Shown here: positions 1 through 10,225 of the stretch, in pieces
Position numbering within the stretch: the first letter of the stretch is position 1
Layout: the number at the start of each line of letters is the position of its first letter
From: Stentor coeruleus
Taxonomy: Eukaryota > Ciliophora > Heterotrichea > Heterotrichida > Stentoridae
DNA: 59,093 nucleotides
Direction: 5' to 3'
Assembly (NCBI GenBank): GCA_001970955.1
Contig: MPUH01000380.1
Coordinates: 1 to 59,093 of the forward strand
Made by a program: the position numbers and the translations under genes
The notes under the pieces: generated by a model
The model's input: only the letters and a program-made list of their open reading frames with translations
Told to the model about the DNA's origin: nothing
Database searches by the model: none

Positions 1-1
1 T

Positions 2-100
2 AAAAAAAATAAAATAGCAAATTTAGAAGAAATTAAGCATGAAGAACTTAGCAGCAATCATACTGAAAATATTGTTATTGACAGAAATAGGATTGATTAA
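2..100 (+). CDS. 3' end of an unidentified plus-strand gene (partial)
   Basis: An open frame enters from the left edge and ends at TAA (98-100), giving 32 residues rich in Lys, Glu, Asn and Ile, with normal-looking coding composition (for example the stretch ANLEEIKHEELSS). The start lies outside the window. The piece is too short to assign a family. It could be chance, but 32 open codons with charged residues in DNA this AT-rich is more like a real C-terminus than noise. Confidence 0.4.
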   Translation, partial: KKNKIANLEEIKHEELSSNHTENIVIDRNRID

Positions 101-1534
101 GTAAACTTCTAGTTAATTAGGTTAAATTTTTAAAATAGTGTGAGATTTCAATATAATTATCCAAATTAAAAAGTATAAAGTGTTATGTAATTTTAATATG
201 AAAATCAAAGGAAAATAAATTAGTATTATTTAATAAGTTGCTTTAAACTAAATCTTCTTAATATTTTAACTAAATTTATGAAAAATATGCTTCTATAAAG
301 ATATTATATTTAACCTTTGAAAATGCTATTGTTATAAATATAAGGATAATACATTTCTAGTTATAATTATTTAAAGCAATTCTAATACTAAAAATTAATG
401 CTAACTTTATCCAGAGTTTAAATAGTTTTTTTATAAATACTTGACTAGGGAAGCCATGCAATATCAACAGATAAAATCTTTTAAATTCCTTTCAATAAGT
501 TTAATTAGGTATTATAATTCTAATATCGCCAATCACTAATCTTAAATTCTTGAGTTGAATTAAAGGTAAAATACAATCCAGCCTATCGTAAGTATGCTCC
601 GAACAATAGTTTCTATATCTTCACAATATTTACTTATTATGCTTGAGTATCTTCATTAATATCTAAATAAGTAAGAATATTTTACCCACACTATAGTTTT
701 TAGGAAAAGGCTTTCAACTCTCTGCAAATATATTGAGTAAACTTGCAAATTTAAGAATATTTTCGTTAACTTCTTGTAAATAAGGCATAAAGTTCCTAAT
801 ATTCGCTGTTAGATAATATGATAAAGACCATTTTTTGAAAAGTATGATACTGATTTTGCGTGCACTTGCAAGCTTCTTGAGCTTTTTAAAATCAAAAATA
901 TTAATATAATAGGAATTAATTTTTCATTTTTATGTTGGAAGCTCTAAATTCACATGGCACATAAATGATTAAATTTTTTCTTGATTATGCCGAGTTTATT
1001 GATATGCAACTAAAGGTGATAGATATTGGCTTCAGAAAAATAATTGATCAGCTATATATCAGGATTGGATTAGATAGCATAAAAGTGGAAGATCTGATAG
1101 GTTTCTTCGTTGGCCAAAGATAAATTTTAATATTTTCTTATCTCTGATAAAATATTTATTTCAGGATGACTAATCACTTCATTAAATATTTTTTTTAATA
1201 TGAAGGTATAAACACTAAGAATAAATGCTCTAATTCAAAGGTTTGCTTCTAGTACTTGTATTAAGTCCTATAAAAGTAAACAGAAATTATTTTGAATAAT
1301 AATTAATAGAAATGAACTAATAGTGAAGTTTGATGCTTTATAACAATTTATTAGGGTGATAGATATTACAATACTTTCATTAATACAATTTTATTAATCA
1401 ATTAAAGGTTTCAATTACAGTTTATATTTTACTTTTATAATGAAATTTAGACTGCAATCTTTTCCAAATTATGCATTAATTTTAAGTGTAGTACTTAAGC
1501 CTTCCACTCAATAAATAATATGAAATAAACATAA
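101..1534. other. intergenic gap with gene relic, otherwise no supported feature
   Basis: AT-rich gap between the partial left-edge gene and the end of the large minus-strand gene. Apart from the decayed coding frames at about 546-1123 nothing can be supported: no tRNA-like fold, array or long repeat was seen. The part from 1200 to 1500 has stops in all frames. Confidence 0.5.
546..1123 (+). pseudogene. decayed coding sequence of unknown family
   Basis: Two protein-like frames follow each other. The first (546-947) reads about 130 codons but is broken by nine in-frame stops, mostly TAA. The second (965-1123) is open for 52 codons from an ATG, with residues such as Cys, Gly, Arg, Asp and Gln well represented. 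A frame change near 930-960 separates them. No 15-nt GT...AG intron removes the stops. I do not recognise the family. The best reading is a gene ghost; the alternative is chance openness, mainly for the first half. Confidence 0.3.
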
Positions 1535-4500
1535 TTATACCATTCTAACCATGGCCAAAGATTTTAATTTTTCAGTTCTCACATTCGGATTAGTAATACG
1601 ACTTTTTTCCTTTGTGCTTTTTTCTAGAGCTTCTTTAAGCCTCTTATATATTGATTCTCTATATTCGTCTCCTTCAAATTCAGAATAAGCTTCAGAACAA
1701 AATCTTTCTAAAAGTACACTTTTCTCTTCTTCTTCATTACTTGTCTTGTTTTGTAATCGACTTTCAGTTCCTAGTTTTTCCTTAATATGCTTTAGTTTTA
1801 TTTTATGGTTTTTCAAAGTCAATCTTAATTTCTTTACTCGATTTTTAAACATTTGATCATCTGTCAAAGCTTCATCATTACTTATTAGTAAACCTTTACT
1901 TTCAGATGTTTGCTTATGTGTTAAAATTCCACAAAATATATTTTTTTCAGCATTTCTGAGTAAATTTTCATAATCTACTTCAAAGTATCCACCCATAACT
2001 TCCTTAAAATCTACCAAATTTTTTTTAGGCTTTGGGGTTTTAAACTCGACTTTTGAAGAAAAGTTAAAATTATCTGGTGAAAATTCGAGTTTACTAGCTA
2101 AGTTTTTGATATCATTGTCTATATCATTTTCAAAACTAGAATCAGATTCTTCATCAAGTATTTGGCTTTGTGAACTTATTGATGATTTGTCATCGCTTTT
2201 TCCAATAGACAGTTGGCGAATCATCTCTTTGGCAATTTGCAATGTTATTTCTTGACGAGTTAAGTCAACAATTAATGACTTTTTCCAAAATTTATTTGGA
2301 AGATCCAAGTTAGCAAGTGATGAGGATCTTGATGAATTAGAATTTAAATCAGAATCTGAATAACTTTCTGATTCTGAATTTGCATCACTTGAACTATCAT
2401 TTTTTCCTTCAACATATTTCTGTGTTGCTTTAAACTCAGGACTATTAGGTGAATGCATAACTCTTAAAGCTACTTCTCTACTGTACATTGCTTGAGGGCT
2501 TTTAGCTTGAGGTTTAATTTTGGGTTGATCTTTGATTGTAGGGATTTTTATTTTAAGTAGAGATTCTTTCCTTACAGAAAATTTTTTGTTAACTTTAAGC
2601 TTTCCTTTTATTAATGAATCTCTTTCAAAGATTTCATGTTTAATACGTATCGACTGTAATTTCTTTTTATTAACACTAATTCTTTTACTAAGTCTTTTGA
2701 ATGTATTGAGTTTAATTAAGCCGTTCATGCATTTTAGTATGGAGAATGAAAAGTTGTAAATAAAATTTGATGCAGGATCCATAGTTCTAGGTTTTTTGCT
2801 AAATTCAATCAAGAGAAAATTTTTAAAGATATTTAAACCCTTTTTAGATATTCCAGAATTTTTTTTCAATGAGGCAATAGTTGATTGTCTCTCAGCAGAT
2901 CCTTTAATAGTATCTAATTTCCCTAGTGTTTGCATTTTTTTGAGAAATTTCTTGTCTGCTTCAATTTGTTTCATAATCAAAGAATGCTTAGAATGCTTAG
3001 AATGTTTTTTTTGGTTACCTGGTAAATCTAAAACATCTTCACTATAACTAGAATCTGAAGATAATGAAGAATCTTGATTTAATCTTTGAGAAGGAGCAAG
3101 ATTATTATTCCTTAAGGTATTTTTAGCAATAAAGCTTTTACCTCCTCGATTATTTGCATTGCCATTTTTGCTTTTTTGGCCATCAGCTACTAATTTCTGT
3201 TTTGATGTGGAGAGATATGCTGACCTGCTTGAGCCTCTTGATGAAATATCACTGTGTGCACTAGGCTTTCTAGATTTTTCTGCTCTTAAATAGCTTGTAT
3301 TTTGAGAATTATCAATTTCACTTTTATCAAAGCTTGATTCAGGCCCTATCTGTGAACCTTCAATTTTATTATTTGAATCAGGAGCTCCTGTAATTCTTAT
3401 ACTCATTTTATAGCTCAAACCTCTATTTAAACTTTTAGATTCAATCATTAATGTTTTTTTCTTCTCTAGATTAGGTTCATCAGGTTTAAGAGATTTTGAA
3501 TTATCTAATTTAGTTTGATTTGTTAATCTCTTTTTTGTTACATAAGTTTCAGGTCCAATTTTCCCAGTTTCTGATTCATTGTTTGATGATTTTAAAGAAA
3601 TCTCAGTTCCTTGCTTTGTAATAATTCTTTTTGATGACCCTTGACTACCTTCAAAATCGTTTTTCTGATCATGGGAAGTGAAATCTGATAAAATTTTTGA
3701 TTTTTGATTTTCTAAACCACTTTTAGAAAATACTGGAGAAGATTTTTTGGTAGTGCTTTGATGTGATTGTTTACTCTCTCCACTTTTGACCTGATCAGTT
3801 TTTTTATTCATTTCTTTATTGACTATAGCTCTTGGACTTCTTTCTATATTTTCATATAAATTAGTCTTTTGTCGAATAATCATTTCAGAGTGCCTAGGGG
3901 ACTTAATACTGCTAGATGTTTTTGGTTGTTCTTTCAATATATTATCACCTGTAACTACTATTCTAGGTGAAAAAACGGCATCACTAGAGTTTTGAGTTGA
4001 GCTACGGGGTCTATTTCTTTGTTCCTGTGGACTTAGCATTTTTAAATTAATTTTTTCTTTCTGACTGGTTTCAGCGATATTAGATTTTGTATTTAGTTTA
4101 ACTTCCTCTGATTTTTCGTTTTTCTCTATTTCTTGCTTAAGATCTAATAATTTTTCATTCTTATTTTTAACCTCAATTACTAATTGAGTTTTTAGGCTTG
4201 ATTCTTTTTTATATGATTGCTTGCGATCATAAGATTCATTATTATGGTTAATATCATTTTTAAAGCTTTCAGGGGTTAGTGAAATAGGGGAAGGAGTCTT
4301 ATTATGTCCCATTTCGTAGAATTCTTTTAAGCCATTTTGCTCAGCTTCTTCTTGGCTTTTAGTATTAATAATTTGAGGACTTAAAGAAGCTCTTGTTTGC
4401 CTTAATTTTGGATTTTTTTCATTTAAGATGTAATTTGGCTGTGGATTATTGCGTAAAGTTTCAACTCGAAGCACTCGAGATTTAGATGAGGCTGTAGGAT

Positions 4501-5245
4501 TGGCTTTAATTGCAGATTCTTTATAACAACTTTCTTTATCTGATTTTTCATTTTCAATAACCGGAGTGACAGAGCGGTATTTATTTTCTCTAGAAGCCTT
4601 TTTAGAATTAAATGATGCTTGATTATGCTTAGAAGATTTTGATTGTGTTAGATTTATTTCATTTTGAGTAATAAATTGACTTCCACTGTAATCTTCAAGA
4701 CTAACTTTCCCCAAAGTTTTTTTCTGCCAAGATGATTCTTTTCCTACTTTATTTTGGAGTTTAGGAGAAATGCTATTTCTGTAATGTTCTCTTTCTAAAC
4801 TTCTATGTGAAAAGAGGGCAGTCATAGGATTATCGTCAAGTTCTATTGAGTTTTCTTCATTATCCTGACTTGATAGCCCAAATAGATCTTCTGGAGGAAT
4901 ACGCCTTTTTTCAGATGTCTTCACACATTTAAATTCTTTTAACGATAAAACTCTTCCTATATTTCTTTGCTGAGGGGCTTTTGGAAATAGCTTTGCAGCC
5001 TTAGTAGGCATAATTGGGAAACGCTCATCAATTTGGAACTTTTGAGGTGAATAAAAGTCTCTCATGAATTTTACTTTATAGGGCTTTAATATAGTAACTT
5101 TGAATTCTTGCCGCTTGGCATTTTCGAAATCTCTCCATCCTGGCAACTCTCCTATATTATATTGTTTAAATCCTTTCCTCATAGGCACCAAATTTCCAGA
5201 CCGAGTTGATATTACATCAGGTGAAAAAACATTTCTTTTTTTCAT
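1535..5245 (-). CDS. large, disordered Ser/Lys-rich protein of unknown function
   Basis: A 1236-codon uninterrupted ORF with an ATG start and TAA stop. The protein is dominated by Ser, Lys, Asn and Glu, with many short SPR/SPQ/SPK-type sites (for example SPRHSE, SPQAMYS), acidic serine runs around residues 985-1020, and a more ordered basic stretch around 850-930 (IFKNFLLIEF... followed by IKHEIFERDSLIKGKLK). The C-terminal 120 residues contain a predicted helical, charged segment. There is no signal peptide or transmembrane segment. SP-rich low-complexity proteins of this size are often phosphorylated cytoskeletal or cortical scaffolds, but that is inference and no domain is recognised. The unbroken length makes it almost certainly a real gene. 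Confidence 0.85.
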   Translation of the reverse strand: MKKRNVFSPDVISTRSGNLVPMRKGFKQYNIGELPGWRDFENAKRQEFKVTILKPYKVKFMRDFYSPQKFQIDERFPIMPTKAAKLFPKAPQQRNIGRVLSLKEFKCVKTSEKRRIPPEDLFGLSSQDNEENSIELDDNPMTALFSHRSLEREHYRNSISPKLQNKVGKESSWQKKTLGKVSLEDYSGSQFITQNEINLTQSKSSKHNQASFNSKKASRENKYRSVTPVIENEKSDKESCYKESAIKANPTASSKSRVLRVETLRNNPQPNYILNEKNPKLRQTRASLSPQIINTKSQEEAEQNGLKEFYEMGHNKTPSPISLTPESFKNDINHNNESYDRKQSYKKESSLKTQLVIEVKNKNEKLLDLKQEIEKNEKSEEVKLNTKSNIAETSQKEKINLKMLSPQEQRNRPRSSTQNSSDAVFSPRIVVTGDNILKEQPKTSSSIKSPRHSEMIIRQKTNLYENIERSPRAIVNKEMNKKTDQVKSGESKQSHQSTTKKSSPVFSKSGLENQKSKILSDFTSHDQKNDFEGSQGSSKRIITKQGTEISLKSSNNESETGKIGPETYVTKKRLTNQTKLDNSKSLKPDEPNLEKKKTLMIESKSLNRGLSYKMSIRITGAPDSNNKIEGSQIGPESSFDKSEIDNSQNTSYLRAEKSRKPSAHSDISSRGSSRSAYLSTSKQKLVADGQKSKNGNANNRGGKSFIAKNTLRNNNLAPSQRLNQDSSLSSDSSYSEDVLDLPGNQKKHSKHSKHSLIMKQIEADKKFLKKMQTLGKLDTIKGSAERQSTIASLKKNSGISKKGLNIFKNFLLIEFSKKPRTMDPASNFIYNFSFSILKCMNGLIKLNTFKRLSKRISVNKKKLQSIRIKHEIFERDSLIKGKLKVNKKFSVRKESLLKIKIPTIKDQPKIKPQAKSPQAMYSREVALRVMHSPNSPEFKATQKYVEGKNDSSSDANSESESYSDSDLNSNSSRSSSLANLDLPNKFWKKSLIVDLTRQEITLQIAKEMIRQLSIGKSDDKSSISSQSQILDEESDSSFENDIDNDIKNLASKLEFSPDNFNFSSKVEFKTPKPKKNLVDFKEVMGGYFEVDYENLLRNAEKNIFCGILTHKQTSESKGLLISNDEALTDDQMFKNRVKKLRLTLKNHKIKLKHIKEKLGTESRLQNKTSNEEEEKSVLLERFCSEAYSEFEGDEYRESIYKRLKEALEKSTKEKSRITNPNVRTEKLKSLAMVRMV

Positions 5246-6998
5246 TATAATGGAATCATTTACAACTTTTTTTTCTTTATCACAATTGCTATATGATTGA
5301 ATTCTATATGTTTTATCATCTAAACAGCAAAAGTCATTAGAAACTTTTTTGCTAGTTATTATATTAATACTTTCTAAATTATAAAGTATAATTTTGAAAA
5401 ATGAACATATAACAAATCTATAAAAATAATTTTATATTAGATTTATAGTACTTTATAAAAAGGTAGAAACAACAACATGATTTTTTTTTCACAAAAAATC
5501 TGAAAAAGAATGATTCAAACCTGAGAATTGCTGCATATCAGATATATCCATCTTTTGATTCTTACAATAGCTTCTTGCAGTAAGTAATCCTGAAATTTGG
5601 TATGCCTGTGACGGTGTGAGCAGTTCTATTTTGTACAGATAGGAAGTTCATATATATCTTTTATTAATCCTCATAAGACTTCCTATTTCTGTATATGTGA
5701 GCAATCTTTTTTTTAAAGTTAAAGGAGAGATTTTTATATGGATTAATTACTTCATAAAAATTACCTCTTTTATGATTGAGAGAATTAGACTGTTCACTGA
5801 GGCTGTTGCTTTACTATTTTCTAGCATCTAGATAAGCCTTTACCCGTTTGTTTGATTATTAGTATTATAAAAATTATTGCTTAAACTAAATATTAGCTAT
5901 ATGTAAAATCTTTATTCCTTGAATTAAATATTAGTTACAGAAGATTTTAGAATTGCAGCATTCTTCATCTATCTCTTTTTCATAAATATTAATTGCTCTG
6001 CACATATTTTTAAACTCCGCGTGAATTTTAGATATGATATTAAATTTTTGAGTGGCATTAAATATATATAAAGGAACTAAAAACAAAATATCGAAGTTTA
6101 TGATTGCTCTCTGTATTTTAGTTAGTTTACTCATTAGCAAACTAGTTAAAATATAATTAGGTTGGCGAGTTTGCAAGCTTGTCCAGATAATTGTTTGACA
6201 GTGAGGAATCTTACTTTATTAAGGAATCATCCACAACCTTGATTGCTCCAATGCATGATGCTCATCTCTGATCGTTCTTCAGTGTTATGAAATGATCGTC
6301 TTAGTTCTTTTTCTATAGATTGCAAGTCTGTTGTTTCTAATATTAGGTAAATAATTTTTTTAACTGGTTTTATTTTATCTAATAATAATATTAGTGCTAT
6401 ATTATGTATCTTTTTTTGTTGTTGTAAATTAGCTCTACTATAAACTATCACGTTTCTAGCAAACAAATTTATTTAAGCTGCTATTAGCTTATCATATTAA
6501 TTATCAACATCAACATCAGCATCCATATAAATGATATTTCGAAATTGTCCTGCTGATAATTAACCATCAAAGTTCTATAAATTAACTTTATCTGATAAAT
6601 CCATATACCTAAGATTATTTAAAGTTGTTAAATAACTATTATTCTTAATTATTATTGGAGTTCATGGATAAAATATAGAAAGAAGGTATGAGAAGACCTT
6701 GTGGCAAGAAATTAACTTATATGAATTAATTTAAACTAAATTGTGATGCATGTATAAACCAAAATTTTTTATTATAATCAAATACTATTTAAGTGATTTA
6801 TAATTATGAATTAGCTTTGATTATAAAGCAAATTCCTCTATAGATTCTGTTTTTGTTTGATTTTTATATTCATGATTAATTATTTTTCTATTCTCATCTC
6901 ATCACTTCCTTCAGTAGCACTAAATTTAATAATTTTTTTAGGATGAAATTATAAATCCATCAAGCGAAATTAATAAAAATAAAATAATTATTAGACTA
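5246..6998. other. intergenic gap containing a minus-strand gene relic
   Basis: A 1.75-kb gap between two minus-strand genes. The stretch from about 6700 down to 5445 carries minus-strand protein-like frames (annotated separately). The remainder is AT-rich with no supported feature. Confidence 0.5.
5445..6700 (-). pseudogene. decayed gene of unknown, possibly membrane, protein
   Basis: Read on the minus strand, three coding-like stretches follow in order. The first (about 6640 to 6180) is roughly 150 codons with only five stops and includes an open run of 79 codons. The second (6176 to 5931) is open for 81 codons in another frame. The third (5709 to 5445) is about 88 codons with four stops and contains a 36-codon Cys/His-rich run with NCSHRHRH and KFQDYLLQEA. 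The stops are TAA, TAG and TGA at positions where Gln or Trp would read naturally. A possible 15-nt intron (GTTAATTATCAGCAG) would remove one stop but not the others. A Cys/His cluster followed by helical hydrophobic segments recalls large ciliate transmembrane proteins, but I cannot name the family. Confidence 0.45.
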
Positions 6999-9173
6999 TT
7001 ACTTTGACTTGCATTTTTCTAAAACAACTTTATCATAAATCTTTACCCACTGATCGAAAAATATTCCACAATCCTTCTGATTTTTGTAGTGCCTATAAGA
7101 TTCAAGCTTTTCAAAATTAAGCTGGCGCATTTTAATATGTTTTCTCCACTTTATTATAACTTTCTTTTTAAGTAGACAGAAATGATGTTGAACTGCATAA
7201 AATGAATACCTGCACTCATAGCTATAATTTTTCCAACGTCTAAAAATGTATTTGAAGTAATGATAAGATGTGATCCATTTTAATAAGATTTTCTTTTTAC
7301 ATAGCAAATTCCATTTTCTAAATATCCTATCAGTATAGATTAATTGAGCATAATGTTTTTGACTATATTTCCAATCTCTTTTTTTCATGTAAGCTTTAAA
7401 CTTATCAAGCACAATCTTTGTTTTTCTGCTTTTCATATAATTCAGTTTATTTTTCCAATCTAAATACTTTTTTTGAACTCTCCAGTGATGGCAAAGCCAA
7501 GAATCAAAAACTTTTTTGGCTATTTTTAACTTATAAAGCCTATCACAGTGATTAGATTTATTTACTATTTCCCCAGTACGTCTGATCCATTCACAAAAAT
7601 AACTGTCGATTATATTCCAATTTATATTGTTTTCAAGTCTTAAGCTTCGATATCTTCTATATCTTAGTCTGGGGTATATTTTTTTCCATCCATAAAATCC
7701 TTTTTCTATAAGATTTTTGCAATGTATTAAAAAGCTCCGATACCTTTTGAGTTTTTTATCTTTGAAATTTTTTACATTAGAAGCCCAAGTAAACATAATG
7801 CATCTTAATAAATAGTCAACATAATGATCTCGAGCCAGAGACAATTTTTGATTATAGTTTTTATGGGTAACATTTTTAGTATAAAGAGCTTTGATAAACT
7901 TTTTTTTGTTTGATTTTATAAAATGCTGTTTAGATAAATTTTTAAGATTAGCTGAATTCTTGCTTTCTAGTACACCAAATTTGAAGTAGCGGATTATGCG
8001 CTTACAATGAATTTTGAAAAAATGCTGTGACGCTAAAAGCTTTTGAGCTCTATGAAGTTTAGATTTCGTTACAGCTTTTATTAATAGTGTTAAAGCTAGT
8101 TTGCATATTTTATCTGAATAATAAACAATAGTAAGCTCTTTGTGATTTTTAGATATCTGTATTTCTTTAGCTCTGATTTTGAGTAGTTTAAAATATTTTA
8201 CCAACAATTTTTTCCTTAAAAATTTCCAGACTCTACTATAATGGGCATTTTTACTCTTTAATCCCTTTAAAAATATTTTCCAATGCTCTATAAGTGTTTT
8301 CTTTATTATGTAGATCTTATTTTTTGAGTATTTTTTAATTTTTTTCCCACTAATTCTCGTCTTGTAAAGTTCTCCGAAAGAAATCCTCATTAGCTTTAAA
8401 TAATGAACATTTAAAACCAAAAAATTTCTTGTATTTTTAATCTTTTGAGTCTTTGAAAACTCGCTCATAGCTGTTATAATTTTCTTAGCAACTCTGGCGA
8501 ATTTGAGTTTTCTCATTGAATACACTTTATAATCAAGTGCTTTTTTCTGAAACATAAATTTTTTCCAAGCTTTGACAACTTTCAGACACACTTCATATCT
8601 TGAAATATCAGTTATATCATCTGATAAATCCTCACAACGATTAGACATTATGTATTCTTTTTTCATATGAGGATCTTGCAAAGCAACTCGGCTCATTCTT
8701 AGCTTAGGCACTATTTTTATATTTTTTTCTAATTCTTTTTTCCCGCTTATTTGTGACATAAGGCTGTTGATTCTTTGACTGATGTTCTCAGTTTTTAATG
8801 CTATTTGAGATGTATAACTGATTTGATTTGATTCAATTATTCGTGAGGTAGCAAGGTTTTCCACATAACTGTTGATTTGTTCAAAGCCGTAAAGAAGAAA
8901 AGGTCTTCGCAGCTTTTTTTCGAATTTTCTAAGCACTTCATCATTGATAAAGTTCATAAAACTAAAGTCTTTATGTGATTCTGGAACTGGATATGAGGGC
9001 TTATATGATTTTATTCGAGCAAACACATCTGATAACGCAAATCTTAGAGGTGAGTATAGAATGACTTCTAGTTTATAAAGTGCTTTGCTTTTAAAGCTAT
9101 GATTTCTAAGGCATTTCAAAGCTTTTGTGCAAAGTTTAGAGTCGTAGAATTGGTCTGCTAGAGATTCATACAT
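6999..9173 (-). CDS. Sfi1-type repeat protein (putative centrin-binding scaffold)
   Basis: 724 residues, ATG start. From about residue 200 to the end there is a series of roughly 13 degenerate helical repeats built around an aromatic/hydrophobic-x-x-Trp core followed by basic residues, for example VVKAWKKFM, LIEHWKIFL, GFYGWKKIY, IFRKWNLLC, IFRRWKNYS, VIIKWRKHI and FFDQWVKIY. This is the signature of Sfi1 repeats, each of which binds one centrin to make a calcium-responsive fibre. In ciliates such proteins build the infraciliary lattice and contractile fibres. The N-terminal 200 residues lack Trp repeats and look like a separate helical head. Net charge is very basic. Spacing is irregular, so individual centrin sites may have been lost. 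The repeat class is clear; the cellular structure it serves is inferred. Confidence 0.8.
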   Translation of the reverse strand: MYESLADQFYDSKLCTKALKCLRNHSFKSKALYKLEVILYSPLRFALSDVFARIKSYKPSYPVPESHKDFSFMNFINDEVLRKFEKKLRRPFLLYGFEQINSYVENLATSRIIESNQISYTSQIALKTENISQRINSLMSQISGKKELEKNIKIVPKLRMSRVALQDPHMKKEYIMSNRCEDLSDDITDISRYEVCLKVVKAWKKFMFQKKALDYKVYSMRKLKFARVAKKIITAMSEFSKTQKIKNTRNFLVLNVHYLKLMRISFGELYKTRISGKKIKKYSKNKIYIIKKTLIEHWKIFLKGLKSKNAHYSRVWKFLRKKLLVKYFKLLKIRAKEIQISKNHKELTIVYYSDKICKLALTLLIKAVTKSKLHRAQKLLASQHFFKIHCKRIIRYFKFGVLESKNSANLKNLSKQHFIKSNKKKFIKALYTKNVTHKNYNQKLSLARDHYVDYLLRCIMFTWASNVKNFKDKKLKRYRSFLIHCKNLIEKGFYGWKKIYPRLRYRRYRSLRLENNINWNIIDSYFCEWIRRTGEIVNKSNHCDRLYKLKIAKKVFDSWLCHHWRVQKKYLDWKNKLNYMKSRKTKIVLDKFKAYMKKRDWKYSQKHYAQLIYTDRIFRKWNLLCKKKILLKWITSYHYFKYIFRRWKNYSYECRYSFYAVQHHFCLLKKKVIIKWRKHIKMRQLNFEKLESYRHYKNQKDCGIFFDQWVKIYDKVVLEKCKSK

Positions 9174-10225
9174 TTATATTATAAATTGCATATAAATATG
9201 CTAATGAATCTATGAAAATCTGTATCTCACTCATTTTGATCAAGTTTAAATCTATTTCCTTACTTTGCTTACTAAATTTATATCCTAGATTTTTTTTATT
9301 ATAAGGCTATTTGCTTTACCCTCTAAATCCAATTTAGGTATTTTATATTAAGTTTTAATTATGTTAACTTTGCAGTTGTTTTAACTCTTATAGCCAAAGA
9401 TGCTCAATATTTGTGATAGATACAATATCATAAAATATATTATAAAAAATATACACAATTTTCAAACTTAAATATAAGCATTAGGCAAAATATTTTATAC
9501 TACCTAACAAGTGACAAAATATAATCTTACATCATATTTAATCTTAACAAGATAAACTTTGGATATGCATATAATATGCTAGGATTGAATAATTTAAAGA
9601 AATTATAAATTTATTCACTAAATGTAATTACACTTACAATTAAGCTAAAATTATAAAAAAATTTAGAGTGATTTTTTGTAAAAATTAAATAATCTAATTC
9701 TTCAATGTTTTGGGTGAGAATAGATTATAATATTTGCAATATTATCCTTGAGTATTTTCAAAATTATTTATTGATAATATCTGATACTTTAATAATCTTC
9801 AGAATCTTTTACAATAAATAATTGTAAAAATAAACTGGTTTGTAGTATCGATATAAACTAAAATAAACATTTTATAAGTATATTAATTCATATTCAATAG
9901 TTTATAGTATCAATATAAACTAAAATAATAATTTTATAAGTAAATTAATTCATATTCAATAATTTATATTAGTTGATAGCTATCTTAATTAAAAGCAAAT
10001 AAATTTTCAAATTCCTTCATAGGCATTTAACTGTATATAGTGACGATTTAGTTATATAATTAAAGGTTTTTTGATGAAAAATTTGCATCATAAATGATTT
10101 CTATCTAAAAGTCTCTTAAACTTTGCAAACAGTTCAAAAATTATACATACGACTTAAATAAAATGCTTCTATTACGAACTACGAATAAACTATTTTAATA
10201 AACATATTTTATCAATTAATCTCTC
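9174..10225. other. AT-rich intergenic gap with one tandem repeat
   Basis: About 1 kb between the Sfi1-like and carboxypeptidase genes, both on the minus strand. Apart from the two-unit 62-bp repeat at about 9843-9966 I see no ORF of substance, RNA gene or other structure. Confidence 0.6.
9843..9966. repeat. 62-bp direct tandem repeat, two units
   Basis: Two adjacent units (9843-9904 and 9905-9966), each beginning TAGTATC followed by ATATAAACTAAAATAA, differ by a handful of substitutions. There is no N between them and the copies have diverged. This looks like a genuine old tandem duplication rather than an assembly seam. Confidence 0.75.
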
